Origin: Parapristionchus giblindavisi
Lineage: Eukaryota; Nematoda; Chromadorea; Rhabditida; Diplogasteridae
Direction: 5' to 3'
Length of the DNA: 64,000 bases
Assembly (NCBI GenBank): GCA_943737045.1
Contig: CALSFV010000060.1
Coordinates: 530,501 to 594,500, forward strand
The position numbers and the translations under genes were made by a program. How positions within the stretch are numbered: the first letter of the stretch is position 1; each line of letters starts with the position of its first letter. Shown here in pieces: positions 1 to 10,733 of this stretch. Below the pieces are notes generated by a model, which searched no databases, was not told the origin of the DNA, and was given only the letters and a program-made list of their open reading frames with translations.

Positions 1-304
1 ACAATAACCAGAAAGGCCCGTGAGATCTTATAAGAGGCTCGAATACGTACATACTGTGGGTACATCATGTACAAGTTTCAGCTTGATATCTCATCTGACG
101 CCAAAATGGCAGCAGAACTAAAAAGTGTATTAAGACTTTGCGGCGCTACTGTATATATATATTTTTTTAAATATTTTATTTTTAAAATGATCATCAATGA
201 TCAAAACTGACCGCATCGACAAAAAGTGTGAAAATATATGATTAGTATTAATCGTCCTTACAGGCTCTAGCCAACTACTCTGTCTCGGACGCTGTGTTTT
301 TTTT
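1..304. other. Non-coding sequence upstream of copy A homology
   Basis: No exon is seen here. Copy C has the exon [15 protein letters not shown] about 325 bp upstream of the [10 protein letters not shown] exon; copy A has unrelated AT-rich sequence at that distance, so that exon is missing or displaced beyond the window. Confidence 0.4.
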
Positions 305-435
305 AAAATTTGTGCAAAGATGCATTTTCCTCACTAGATGCAGTTTTGATAGCCTAGAAATTGATGTTTCACATAGATATTATTTATTAATGTTTACTTG
401 ATTTGCCGATTAAAAGTTCAACACTTATATACATA

Positions 436-1871
436 CAGTATCGGCTTAAAGTGATGAGACGCTTTTTCATTTTTTTATAACTTTTGATCCAGGAAATCAA
501 TCAGGCTGATCTTTTGAACCAATGTACACAATTTATCAGGGAATATTACCATGATGTGTTGGTGTAATTAAATTAGTTCATTATTGCGTAGTGATGACGC
601 AATCGAAGTACACTTTTTTGAAAAAATTCCCATTCTTTAGTGAAAAGTCCTGTTCCTCTGAAATATTGTGAGAGTGTAGAAATCCACTATGTCTGCACAG
701 GAAAAAAAATCCGGAATGGATCCGACTCCGATTTCGAGCCGTAGCTTTGTTGAATATTTGACCCCCAAATTTTAAAACTCAGCTTCTAGATGTGCTAACG
801 ACCCGTTCTAACCGCCAAAATGATGCTAGTGGAAAGCGATGTTTATTCCCAGATTATGATAATCATACCTCTCATTTGCCCTCGGGGCATGAAAAACAAA
901 ATTTTTTGAAAGGGCTGATTTTGAGACCCTTCCGTTCAGAGGTCTGTTGTTCTAAAATTCTGTTTCCTGTGCAAGCAGTTTTGCAATGTATCATATATTT
1001 ATTTCCCTTATTTTGGTTTAGTTCCGATTCATTTCAGACCCGCAGCAAAGGTTATGTTGAGGTCGTACTCGGTGCGCGCTCTTGCGCTTTCTCTCTCACT
1101 GCTCTCGTCCCTGGACCTCTATTGACGGAATCTGTTATTTTCAAAGCACGTTTGCATGTTAGAGATGTTCACAAAAGTTTTTACACTGTTGCTAAACTTT
1201 GATCTTTCATCTTTGTATTTTGATCTTTACTCGCTGAAACCGAGTAGACCTCGACATAACCTTTGCTACGAGTCTGAAAGGAATCGGAACTAAACTAAAA
1301 TAAGGGAAATAAATATGTGATACATTGCAACGCAGCTTAGACATGAACCATAATTTTAGAACAACTGCCCTCTGAACGGTAGGGTCTCAAAATCAGCCCT
1401 TTCAAAAAATTTTGTTTTTTATGCCCTGAGGGCGAATGAGAGCTATGACTACCATAATCTGAGAATAAACATCGCTTACCACTAGCATCATTTTGGCGCT
1501 TAGAACGGGTCGTTAGCACATCTAGCAGCTGAGTTTTAAAATTTGGGGGTCAAATTTGCAACAAAGCTACGGCTCGAAATCGGAGTCAGATCCATTCCGG
1601 ATTTTTCCCCTGCAGCCATAGTAGATGTCTACACTCTCACAATATTTCAGAGGAACAGGACTTTTCACTAAAGAATGGGAATTTTTCAAAAAAGTGTATT
1701 TCGATTGCGTCATCACTACGCAATAATGAACTAATTTAATTACACCAACATATCATGGTGATATTCCCTGATAAATTCTGTACATTGGTTCAAAAGATCA
1801 GCCTGATTGATTTCCTGGATCAAAAGTTATAAAAAAATGAAAAAGCGTCTCATCACTTTACGCCGATACTG
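436..1871. mobile_element. 1.4-kb foldback element, TA target, Tc1/mariner-like ends
   Basis: The two ends are inverted copies starting CAGTATCGGC, and both arms run about 0.65 kb to a loop near 1075-1235. TA flanks both sides (434-435 and 1872-1873). Copy C carries the uninterrupted intron ACATATCTGTTCAG near 50415, which gives a TA duplication on comparison. CAG-starting ends with TA targets are typical of Tc1/mariner-related nonautonomous elements. No transposase is visible; the reading frames inside are mirror images of each other in the arms. Confidence 0.85.
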
Positions 1872-1882
1872 TATCTGTTCAG

Positions 1883-2002
1883 ATCGAATCGGAGACGTAC
1901 GTGGGTGGTCACGTGGAGGCCCTCGAAGCGGGAGTCTTTCGGGCGGATATACCCACCAGATTCCGTCTCGTGCCCGCCGCTATCGCGGAGCTTAGCCAAG
2001 AG
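1883..2002 (+). pseudogene. POLE: POLE copy A exon, [14 protein letters not shown]
   Basis: Forty codons from [12 protein letters not shown] to AELSQE, acceptor CTGTTCAG and donor GAG|GTCAAT. It matches the human POLE segment [22 protein letters not shown]. The reading frame is intact in this exon. Confidence 0.9.
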
Positions 2003-2051
2003 GTCAATGATATACGGTAGTTTGTATCAGCTGGGTTTACGGTAGTCTATA

Positions 2052-4019
2052 TGAGACGAATCGCCAGAGGTTCGACCACCCCCCGGACATAGAAATTTCG
2101 ACCCCCTGAAAAATTCAGATTAAGTACTTTGAACGATGCTCTATCGAACTGCGCTTTCCGAATTTGCATATCTGCTCTCATTTTCGAGTAGTGGTAGGTC
2201 AAAGTTGGTAGGTACGGTATTTTTGGCTCGAGTGTGCGTCAGAAAAATGATCATAACTCCGTTCAAAATAATGATAGACACTTTTCCAAAAAAAGCATCG
2301 AAAGAGGAGATCTTGCGCAACATTTCCCAGTTGGTGACGTCATTTTTCGACCATGCTCCGGTGCTGGGTGGTCGGTTTTATGATAAAGTGACGTAACTTT
2401 CCTAATCGGAAAAAGTGCACTTTTCTTCTATGCGCGTTTTGTTGCACCCATATGTGTCTAAAAATGACCCAAGTTTCAGAGGATTTCCGAATAGGAAAAA
2501 AAAGCGTTGATTTTAGTGACGCGACCTCGGGCCTGTCAAAGGAAAGAACGGCTTATTCCTTTATCAAGAAACAGCAAAGGAGCTTAAATGACTCAAAAAC
2601 ATCCGAAAAAGCATTACGAGCTCAAAATACCCATATACGACAGTTATTTGAAACACAAAATCACCGAGTTCCGAAAAATTTGAAAAAACCCATATTTTGC
2701 TTTTCCACGTGGAAAAAACGTCTCAGTAATGTTAATTAATCTTTATAATATTTCTTATAATGTTTTTGAACATTTATGTTTTTGGAAGTGAAGGCCTACC
2801 TACTCTTAGAGCCGAGATATCCGCCATCGAGATTACACGCGCGCGCCCCAACTCCGCGCGATGTGTTGCCATAAAATGAACGTTTTCCAGCTCAGAATGA
2901 CTCAAAACAACTTGTTTCATCATTCTTATCACGAAAAAATACCTTGGAACAAAAAAAAATCAGCAAAAGATTTGGATCGAACCGGGGTTCGAACCTGCTC
3001 GGTGTTTTTAGAGCGGTACCTCTTTAGCTCTTCTTTACCTTTACCACCGAGCGGGTTCGAACCCCGGTTCGATCCAAATCTTTTGCTGATTTTTACAGAC
3101 ACAGAAAACTTGTTCCAAGGTATTTTTTCGTGTTAAGATTGATGAAACAAGTTGTTTTGAGTCATTCTGAGCTGGAAAACGTTCATTTTATGGCAACACA
3201 TCGCGCGGAGTTGGGGCGCGCGCGTGTAATCTCGATGGCGGATATCTCGGCTCTAAGAGTAGGTAGGCCTTCACTTCCAAAAACATAAATGTTCAAAAAC
3301 ATTATAAGAAATATTATAAAGATTAATTAACATTACTGAGACGTTTTTTCCACGTGGAAAAGCAAAATATGGGTTTTTTCAAATTTTTCGGAACTCGGTG
3401 ATTTTGTGTTTCAAATAACTGTCGTATATGGGTATTTTGAGCTCGTAATGCTTCTTCGGATGTTTTTGAGTCATTTAAGCTCCTTTGCTGTTTCTTGATA
3501 AAGGAATAAGCCGTTCTTTCCTTTGACAGGTCCGAGGTCGCGTCACTAAAATCAACGCTTTTTTTTCCTATTCGGAAATCCTCTGAAACTTGGGTCATTT
3601 TTAGACACATATGGGTGCAACAAAACGCGCATAGAAGAAAAGTGCACTTTTTCCGATTAGGAAAGTTACGTCACTTTTTCATAAAACCGACCGCCCAGCA
3701 CCGGAGCATGGTCGAAAAATGACGTCACCAACTGGGAAATGTTGCGCAAGATCTCCTCTTTCGATGCTTTTTTTGGAAAAGTGTCTATCATTATTTTGAA
3801 CGGAGTTATGATCATTTTTCTGACGCACACTCGAGCCAAAAATACCGTACCTACCAACTTTGACCTACCACTACTCGAAAATGAGAGCAGATATGCAAAT
3901 TCGGAAAGCGCAGTTCGATAGAGCATCGTTCAAAGTACTTAATCTGAATTTTTCAGGGGGTCGAAATTTCTATGTCCGCGGACCCTCCGAAACGGTCGAT
4001 TTTCTCGCGATTCGTCTCA
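2052..4019. mobile_element. 2-kb foldback element with tRNA-like core
   Basis: Near-perfect inverted arms of about 0.95 kb begin TGAGACGAATCGC. The empty site is preserved in copy C near 50205. Because the target is TATA, the duplication reads as TATA with these ends or as AT with one extra base. The loop near 2980-3070 carries two opposed B-box-like GGTTCGAACC motifs. A subterminal block, TTCGACCACCCCCCGG, recurs in the TTAA element at 13238. Confidence 0.85.
2980..3072. repeat. tRNA-like core at the loop of the 2-kb foldback
   Basis: GGGTTCGAACC motifs occur in both orientations, bracketing a short GAGCGGTACCTCTTTAGCTC hairpin. The B box is clear but the A box is weak, so this is a tRNA-derived or SINE-like remnant and not a tRNA gene. 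Confidence 0.4.
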
Positions 4020-4129
4020 TATAGTGGATGCAGTTGTCGTGCAATATTGGAGTGTTTTCCGATCAGAGCGCCTGCTTTCTATTGTACTTTTTTCTCCTTC
4101 GGTTATCGTAATCTGACTTTAATTTGCAG

Positions 4130-4257
4130 GTTGGTGATACGCTGGAGAAGGAATTGATTCGTGAGTACGGTATCAGACGAGAGAATGTAACCAATTGGGA
4201 AGAGGCTATTGGTGGAGTTACGAAGCAACTGGACGCTCTCTTGTTGCATCCAGCGAG
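4130..4257 (+). pseudogene. POLE: POLE copy A exon, VTNWEEAIGGV
   Basis: Encodes VGDTLEKELIREYGIRRENV then TNWEEA. It aligns with the human stretch EKTLRHALEEEEKVPVEQV then TNFEEV. Acceptor TTTGCAG, donor GCGAG|GTATGA. The homologous exon in copy C has lost 28 bp. Confidence 0.88.
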
Positions 4258-4593
4258 GTATGAGAGGAGTCTCGGCGAAGGCCAGACGGGTTTGGTCGCT
4301 GATAAATTGAACTGGAACCTGGGAATGAATTCCCGGGAATTGAATAACTTCAATTAGACTATGCGTTTTTTTTACAATTTGGTTAGCCGTTCCTTAGGTC
4401 GTGTTACATTTGCCTTACATGCCTTCGAAGTACGGACTGGCAATGAGACGTCTGCGTAAAGTTGATTGAATGAATGTAAATTTCGAACTAAATTTTAGCG
4501 CATAGGTAAAGGCAAAACAACAACACCACATTACAAAAGAGAAGTGAGTAGCTGTTTTTAATCATACATATTAACATATAATAAATATTGCAG

Positions 4594-4669
4594 ACTTGAG
4601 AAGCCCCGTATCTACCATCTCGACGTCGGTGCCATGTACCCCAACATCATTTTTACCAACCGTTTACAG
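4594..4669 (+). pseudogene. POLE: POLE copy A exon with polymerase motif A
   Basis: Encodes [18 protein letters not shown] then [18 protein letters not shown] is the epsilon version of the family-B motif A, with its metal-binding aspartate. Acceptor TTGCAG, donor CAG|GTTAGT. Confidence 0.93.
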
Positions 4670-4940
4670 GTTAGTGTTTAAAAAAATTTTTTTTGGTTGC
4701 TTTCTTCGTATCATCAAATTTTGTGGTCATTAGTCAACTTGAAATGCTCGAGCTGAAACATGAATAGTGCGGGTGTGACACTGATTGATCTTTTCTGGTT
4801 CTGCTCATGGTTGATTTTTGTGGTTTTTTCTTCATTTTTACTTATTAAAGCAATACGTATGTTAAATAAAACAATGAATGAGTAGTTCAAGGGTTAGGGT
4901 AAGGTCAAATACCAAGAAAAAGTCGAATTATCGATTGGTT

Positions 4941-5042
4941 CATCGGAAATCGTGGGCGACACGGTGTGCATCGCGTGCTGCTACAACATGACCGATGCCA
5001 AGTGCAAGCGGGAGATGGCGTGGGAGTGGAGAGGAGAATTGA
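4941..5042 (+). pseudogene. POLE: POLE copy A exon with lost acceptor, zinc-finger-like CxxC segment
   Basis: Encodes SEIVGDTVCIACCYNMTDAK and CKREMAWEWRGEL, matching human TCAACDFNKPGANC and RKMAWQWRGEF. Copy C has TTCGTTCAG directly before CCATCG. In copy A about 11-12 bp containing that acceptor and the proline codon are gone, so the exon could not be joined correctly. Donor GA|GTACGG. Confidence 0.85.
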
Positions 5043-5209
5043 GTACGGTTGACTGGGATGGGATTACGGTAGAAACAGGTAGCGGGATTACTTTTACACT
5101 CTTTCTCGTTACTTTATAAAAAAATTTTGTGACTTTTGAACTCCATATTAGATTGTGCCAGGGCTACCCTTTTACATTACATTTTACATTTTTACATTCC
5201 GTATTACAG

Positions 5210-5341
5210 TACCCTGTTCCCGAGGCGAGAACGAGCGGTTGCAGCGACAGTTGGAGGGTGAATCGTTCGGCAAACCACCCCGACCATTCCACACTCTCAA
5301 GAAGGATGAACGACAGAAGATGGAGAAGAAACGAGTGCAAG
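5210..5341 (+). pseudogene. POLE: POLE copy A exon, PCSRGENERLQRQLEGE
   Basis: Joined in phase to the previous exon it reads ELIPCSRGENERLQRQLEGE, equivalent to human [20 protein letters not shown]. Acceptor ATTACAG, donor CAAG|GTACGG. Copy C has deleted this exon. Confidence 0.88.
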
Positions 5342-5550
5342 GTACGGAAGAGTCATTTTGCGATTGGGAAGATTACGGTAGAATGTATTTCACAAAAAAT
5401 CACAAAATGTGGCACGGTTTTCATAATAAATTCTAAACTGCGATCAGGCTTTGCAGTTTGCAACATAATTTTCGGCCTATAGTCATACTGTATTCATCAG
5501 ATCGTTTGATTATTTATTGATTAATTGACATTTATTGATTTTCTTTGCAG

Positions 5551-5671
5551 ATTACTGTACACGAGTATATGGTAAGCAGCACATAACGAGGAATGAGATG
5601 AGGGAATCGACGTTTTGTCAACGAGAGAACGCCTTCTACGCTGATACAGTGAAGAATTTTCTTGATCGAAG
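5551..5671 (+). pseudogene. POLE: POLE copy A exon, [15 protein letters not shown]
   Basis: Encodes [20 protein letters not shown] then [15 protein letters not shown], matching human [20 protein letters not shown]. Acceptor CTTTGCAG, donor GAAG|GTACGGTAG. Confidence 0.92.
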
Positions 5672-5857
5672 GTACGGTAGTTTATTGATTTTTTTTGGTG
5701 TTATTGATTTGTCTTCAACTCTGGAAAATGCTACACACTAGCGATTTTGTTTTGATTATCCATCTATACTGAATCGACGAGACATGAATCTTCCGAGGTA
5801 GTGCAAAATAAATAAAATCATCATGAAAATTTAAAAAAAAAATGCAAACAAGTTTAG

Positions 5858-5936
5858 ATATGAGTACAAGGACAAGCTGAAGAAAGCGAAGAATGAGCTA
5901 GATCGAGTGGATCCGAATGATATTGCAGCACTCAAG
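5858..5936 (+). pseudogene. POLE: POLE copy A exon, YEYKDKLKKAKNELD
   Basis: Encodes YEYKDKLKKAKNELDRVDPN then DIAALK, the charged linker before motif B. Acceptor GTTTAG, donor AAG|GTAAGA. The exon is conserved in copy C. Confidence 0.88.
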
Positions 5937-6057
5937 GTAAGATGAACGAAAAGTAGGGAAAAAAGTATAGTCTCTAGACGATTGTTTTTTTGCTTATCGA
6001 TTGATTTGTGATTTATTCTTTTATCAATATATTTATTTAATTATTTATTTATCATAG

Positions 6058-6158
6058 GTTGGCAGAGGCAAGTGTGTTCTGTTCGAGTCACTCCAGCTGG
6101 CCCAAAAGTGCATTCTCAACTCGTTCTATGGATATGTAATGAGGAAGGGATCGAGATG
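6058..6158 (+). pseudogene. POLE: POLE copy A exon with polymerase motif B
   Basis: Encodes [20 protein letters not shown] then [25 protein letters not shown] is the family-B motif B (Kx3NSxYG). Donor TG|GTAATT is intact here but is mutated in copy C. Confidence 0.93.
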
Positions 6159-6340
6159 GTAATTTGATATGTGTAATTATGTATATTTGTATGCAATTGT
6201 ATAGTTTAATGATTATTAATAAATAATTACATGACACCATAGGGCAGGCACACTATTGCTAACATACATTTGTTTTAAGTACATGCTAACCTATAATAGT
6301 ATATCTATTTATATTGTTAATAACACGATGACCTTTTAAG

Positions 6341-6398
6341 GTTCTCGATGGAGATGGCGGGTATCGTGTGTCACACGGGCGCAAACATCATTACGGAG
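6341..6398 (+). pseudogene. POLE: POLE copy A exon, FSMEMAGIVCHTGAN
   Basis: Encodes FSMEMAGIVCHTGANIITE, matching human YSMEMAGIVCFTGANIITQ. Acceptor TTTTAAG, donor GAG|GTACTG. Confidence 0.93.
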
Positions 6399-6480
6399 GT
6401 ACTGGGCGGTTGTTTTATTTATTATATTTATTCTTATGTTTATTTATTTATTCATTATTGTTGGTGGAGAACTATTCATC

Positions 6481-6688
6481 CTCTGGTATTTTGCCACTTA
6501 AAGTCTACTTAAACTACGTCACAGACTTTAAGTAGACTTTAAGTAAACTTTAAGTGAAAGAACATTTGACGAAATGCATTACAGTATACCACACCACTTT
6601 AAGTAGACTTACGTCTCACTTTAAGTTTACTTAAAGTCTACTTAAAGTGGGAAAGTTTAAGTAGACTTTAAGTGGCAAAATACCAGAG
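6481..6688. mobile_element. 208-bp palindromic MITE rich in ACTTTAAGTAGA
   Basis: Inverted ends CTCTGGTATTTTGCCACTTA enclose repeated CTTTAAGT and TAGACTTT units. Copy C has the empty site ATTCATCGTTCTC, which implies a 2-bp TC duplication. No coding sequence. Confidence 0.75.
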
Positions 6689-6816
6689 TCGTTCTCAATT
6701 CAGCCAATAATCTATTTGATTGTATATCACACTTGGAATTAAAAACCGAGACGATTGGTGTAATGCTTATAGCGCGGAGAATATAATTGATGAGAAACGA
6801 GAAAGTGCCTGGACAC

Positions 6817-7051
6817 CAGACATGGTCTATGGTTATCCCATGGGATAGACCCACCCGCAAAAATTTGCCTTTCATGGTTACCCACCCGCAATATTGGACC
6901 ATAAATTGAAGATTTTCTTGAAATTTTCACGTTTTTGGGGTAACCACATGCGTTTATATCTCAAAATCGGGATACCCACACGCGTTTTTGACCCAAAATC
7001 TACGTACCCACACGCATTTGAAGGGTCTGGGATATTGATAGACCATCACTG
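6817..7051. mobile_element. 235-bp hAT-like MITE with 8-bp target duplication
   Basis: Direct 8-bp repeats CTGGACAC (6809-6816 and 7052-7059) flank imperfect inverted ends CAGACATGGTCTAT and CAGTGATGGTCTAT. Copy C has one CTGGACAC and no insert. Inside are repeated CCCACACGCG and ACCCACCCGCA motifs. Eight-base duplications and CAG ends are typical of the hAT superfamily. Confidence 0.85.
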
Positions 7052-7368
7052 CTGGACACTATCCACTGTTCAAAAGTTAAAGAAAAGCAAAAGCTTTTTT
7101 CTTCGACTTTTGAATAACATTGTTTATCTTTTCGCTTGCTGTAAAATATTTTAAGATCTTTTCATACTAATAATATAATTTTATAGTCGTAAATTTATAG
7201 TTATTATAGTGGTTTTATAGTGGTATTTTTAAATATATCTTGGCGTCAATGTTAGTCTTTTGTCCAGTTGCATTGAAGTTTCACTGATGCTACGATGGTT
7301 GGTGGGATTTTGTTCAACGATTCCACCACGATTGGATTGCAAACAAGAAAAATGTTTATGCATATCAG

Positions 7369-7427
7369 GCTAGTAAACTGGTCGAGCAGATTGGGCGAGC
7401 GTTAGAGCTGGACACTGACGGTATCTG
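7369..7427 (+). pseudogene. POLE: POLE copy A exon with polymerase motif C
   Basis: Encodes [20 protein letters not shown], containing the catalytic DTD of family-B motif C. Human has [20 protein letters not shown]. Acceptor ATATCAG, donor TG|GTGAGT. Confidence 0.94.
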
Positions 7428-7616
7428 GTGAGTTATTGATTGATTTATTGATTGATCTATGCTTACTTATTACTGGATCTAATTGATAGATTCAGTGCTA
7501 CAGTACATTTTATTGATTGATCTCTGATCGATAAATAGATGATACATATGTATAGTGTACATTATTGATTAATCCCTAAACCGAGATATGATATTATTGA
7601 TTGATTGTTCTTTCAG

Positions 7617-7683
7617 GTGTCTGCTGCCCGCATCCTTCTCCGAGAATTTCACGTTTGAGCTGCAGAATTGCGCCAGGAAGAAG
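7617..7683 (+). pseudogene. POLE: POLE copy A exon, CLLPASFSENFTFEL
   Basis: Encodes CLLPASFSENFTFELQNCAR then KK, matching human CVLPNSFPENFVFKT. Acceptor TTTCAG, donor AAG|GTGATT. I find no equivalent exon in copy C. Confidence 0.9.
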
Positions 7684-7944
7684 GTGATTTTATTGTTGGA
7701 ATGCATTTCCAAATTTTGGATTAACATTTTCTATGGCTCCTTAACTTGTTAAGAATGAGACATGACCTCACAATTTTGTCATGGTTACCTAATTATTTGA
7801 TGAAAAATACAGCATCAGTAATATCTACAAGGTGTGGTATTACTGTACAAGCGTTGAAGTATTCACAAGACCTAACCATTGACAAGACCATTGACCATTG
7901 GCACGACCAGACCTAACCGGCTAACCCTTTATCGTCCCATTCAG

Positions 7945-7990
7945 GTCACAATCTCGTATCCAGCGGCGATGTTGAATGCGCCCGTGCACA
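7945..7990 (+). pseudogene. POLE: POLE copy A exon, truncated after NAPV
   Basis: Encodes VTISYPAAMLNAPV and then breaks. Copies B and C continue with GLFTNDQYHNLQPDGS and SAENSIYFE; here the sequence jumps to intron sequence found about 170 bp further on in copy B. The missing residues are needed in the polymerase palm/thumb region, so the lesion alone kills the protein. Confidence 0.9.
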
Positions 7991-8243
7991 GAAAAATTTC
8001 CGTAGAGATACTATCATTAGGCTGTGTATATTCAAGGAAAAGCATACGAGCCCTCGACCATATGAACTCTTTATAAACGTGTTACAAATGAATGAATAAA
8101 ATTAATATTGCTCTATTTTGATCTAGAAATATTGAGATGATCCCCCCCCCCCCCCCTTAAGAGTTGTGATATGTATACCTATGAGGGGGTATATATTTGT
8201 TAAAATTTATGACATTCCGATTGCCTTATTGTTATTACTATTG

Positions 8244-8333
8244 TCAGTCAGACTAGTGACAATTGTCAATTGGTTTGCAGGTAGAGATTATTATCAGTCA
8301 GAATAATGACAATTGTCAATTGGTTTGCAGGTA
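8244..8333 (+). repeat. Two tandem copies of a 50-bp unit containing a 3' splice site
   Basis: The unit runs through CAGTCAGACTAGTGACAATT and TTGGTTTGCAG|GTAGA. It occurs twice here, three times in copy C (46176-46325) and as one truncated copy in B, so the intron end including the acceptor has been duplicated. Confidence 0.75.
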
Positions 8334-8388
8334 GACGGTCCGTATCAGGCGATCATTCGAAGGAGGAAGGAAAGAAACTCAAGAAGAG
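8331..8388 (+). pseudogene. POLE: POLE copy A exon VDGPYQAII with 10-bp deletion
   Basis: Starts VDGPYQAII and should continue LPASKEEGKKLKKR. The bases CTGCCCGCCT present in copy B are missing after ATCATT, which shifts frame to RRRKERNSRR. Donor AGAG|GTACGA. Confidence 0.9.
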
Positions 8389-8686
8389 GTACGACAAATT
8401 TTAATTTTATTTATCTTATTTCTTTTGATCTTTAAAAAATTAACTTTAATTTAATTATTCGTTCGAAATATGTTTTTGCATAACGTTTCATTCAAATGGT
8501 GGTGGTGTAGGTATGCGAAAAGGCGTTTGTTTCAATCTGGAATACTGAAGATCAATTGCGGGGTACACTATGTAAAGGAGAGATCGATGAGCAGGGCCTG
8601 TCGGATTGATGTTGCAGAGTTTTCTTTTTACATGTTAGCGGGGAATAATAATGCTGTGAGAGCAGATTTGGTATCGAAAATCTAAA

Positions 8687-8903
8687 TACCTATCATACAT
8701 GGGCGCCGACATGGATAAATTGTTAAATTCTGTTACTCTGTTAAATTAGGGCTTTTCGAAAATTTATGGAATGCCCCCTCTAAAAATGACTTTTAGGTGA
8801 AATTTTTGAAAAAAGTGAAGGCCCCCTGTAAAATTAACCATTTTTCGTTTGGATGCCCCTTGTAGAACCGAGCTCCAGGTACCCCGCCCATGTATGATAC
8901 CTA
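8687..8903. mobile_element. Short inverted-repeat element in POLE intron
   Basis: Ends TATCATACATGGGCG and CGCCCATGTATGATA are inverted copies about 200 bp apart. Copy B lacks the insert near 43690. The target duplication is unclear, perhaps TACC. Confidence 0.6.
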
Positions 8904-8971
8904 CCATTTTAATGTCAATCTCAAATATATAAATAAATAAATAAATGACAAATACATCAATGTCATTATAG

Positions 8972-9110
8972 AAATGCCGTCTTCAGTCTGGACGGTTCCC
9001 TCGCCGAATTGAAGGGTTTTGAGTTGAAACGAAGAGGAGAACTCAATGTAATCAAACAGTTCCAATCGTCCGTTTTCAAGGCATTCCTGCGAGGATCTTC
9101 CCTCGAAGAG
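8972..9110 (+). pseudogene. POLE: POLE copy A exon, [17 protein letters not shown]
   Basis: Encodes [20 protein letters not shown] then [19 protein letters not shown]. Human has [20 protein letters not shown]. Acceptor ATTATAG, donor GAAGAG|GTACTG. Confidence 0.94.
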
Positions 9111-9477
9111 GTACTGTAGAGTTACCTTATCGAATGGCTATGGTGTTGGTGGGTTACGGTGCCGTAGGTTCAAGGTTCTAGAGGTTGCGGTGCTGGAATT
9201 TACCGGTTTTTCTCTATCAAGTTCTATTGATATTGGGTAAACGCTCTCACTTAGTCAGCAGTACATTTCGATCCTCTCACATAACTTATTTCTTTATATT
9301 TTTCGTTTCACTGTATCGGGAGTGTAATACTCTAGAACTAGATCATATTCCACGATGACTATATCGAGAACATTGTCCAGAAAATCGGTAGAGGGCAAGC
9401 GATTCATCCAATAAATGACAACCCTAATGACAATGACAATTCATTTCTATGTCATACAATGACATATGGTGTATCAG

Positions 9478-9621
9478 GCATACGAATCGGTGGCTCGTGA
9501 GGCAGACTACTGGTTGGATATACTCTTCTCACGTGGAGTTGATCTGAGCGATCTTGAGCTATTCGATCTGATTGGAGAAAATCGATCGATGAGCCGAAAG
9601 TTGGAGGATTATGGAGAACAG
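9478..9621 (+). pseudogene. POLE: POLE copy A exon, [17 protein letters not shown]
   Basis: Encodes [20 protein letters not shown] then [20 protein letters not shown]. Human has [12 protein letters not shown] and [15 protein letters not shown]. Acceptor TATCAG, donor CAG|GTACGGTAG. Confidence 0.94.
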
Positions 9622-9913
9622 GTACGGTAGGATTTGAGCCGACGAGCTTATTGTAGTCGAGGTACGGTAAGGTACGACGTATCAGTAATTGATGCAGTAT
9701 TGGAGTCTCTATGTGCTGTACTTGTCAAACACTGCTCGATGTCAATGTTGTAATATGTCTAGAACCTGGTGAATTTGTGTTTAGTCATGGTATTGTATCA
9801 ATGGACGAAGCTGAACAGAACAATAGATCAATAAATAAGTAAACGTTAAATACAATAAAAAATATCAAGAGCTAAATATTAAATAGACAATTAACATTAA
9901 AAACACTATTCAG

Positions 9914-9976
9914 AAGAGTACATCGATCTCAACGGCGAAGAGACTCGCAGAGTTTCTGGGTGATGACGTTGTTAAG
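9914..9976 (+). pseudogene. POLE: POLE copy A exon, [17 protein letters not shown]
   Basis: Encodes [20 protein letters not shown] then K, nearly identical to human [20 protein letters not shown]. The next family segment (human DAGLSCRYIISRKPEG) has no counterpart before 10426, so an exon is missing. Confidence 0.92.
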
Positions 9977-10425
9977 GTGAGGTTTTTTTTCGAAAAAATG
10001 TTTTGAATTACATTTTTGTTTGCTATGAAAAGTGGTCTACTTGTAAGACCCATTAATTATATTTTATGTTATATATATCAGATTTGTTTGCTCCTCTAAT
10101 CGATAGCTCTTACCTACCGTAATCCTATCTTCCCGGCACTTCTTCGGCCCCAATGATTCGTCGTAGTTTGTAACATACTTTTCGACCTATGGATGAAGCA
10201 CAAAGGAGTCGTGGCCTAGACTATGTCTGGAAGTCTTTGGTTCACTGCAAAATGCACATAACTATATACAGAACTAGAGTTGGTTATAATGGCTCGTAAC
10301 ATCATTGCGGTCCCGCAACCTAGAGGATAAAATGTATTTTAATCGTTTTAAAACACCCTCCATCTCTTTTCTCCAAGATGTGATAAATATTATACATATA
10401 TAATTATTAATACTTAATCATTCAG

Positions 10426-10509
10426 GCTGATCCTTCCGTGCGCGCTCATTTCCTCAAGAAGTGGACACGCGTCCAGTCCATTACATCGGACAATGTGAAC
10501 ATTCGAGAT
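10426..10509 (+). pseudogene. POLE: POLE copy A exon, ADPSVRAHFLKKWTRV
   Basis: Encodes ADPSVRAHFLKKWTRVQSIT then SDNVNIRD, matching human [20 protein letters not shown]. Acceptor ATTCAG, donor GAT|GTAAGT. Confidence 0.9.
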
Positions 10510-10603
10510 GTAAGTGGATTAAGATTACTGTAGCGACACGATGATTGTCAATCGTGAACTGACTTTTTGTCAAGAATATACCGTAATCCGTGCTCCTTTT
10601 CAG

Positions 10604-10682
10604 CTTATTGATTGGTCGTACTACGTGGAGCGAGTGGGCAATTGTATTCAGAAGATTGTAACGATTCCGGCTGCTTTGCAGG
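10604..10682 (+). pseudogene. POLE: POLE copy A exon, DWSYYVERVGNCIQKIV
   Basis: Encodes LIDWSYYVERVGNCIQKIVT then IPAALQ. Human has [20 protein letters not shown] then IPAALQ. Acceptor TTTTCAG, donor CAGG|GTACTG. Confidence 0.93.
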
Positions 10683-10733
10683 GTACTGTAATCGAAATTA
10701 TCGATTATTTATCGATTTATTGTTTGATTGTAG

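Noticed and set aside
792..1519. Similar reading frames on opposite strands (MLTTRS(N/K)RQNDASGKRCLF)
   Set aside because: They are mirror images in the two arms of a foldback element, with no protein family signal, so they are not genes.
8470..8690. A small gene in the POLE intron (FKWWWCRYAKRRLF)
   Set aside because: The stretch is conserved in copies B and C only as intron sequence, with indels that break the frame.
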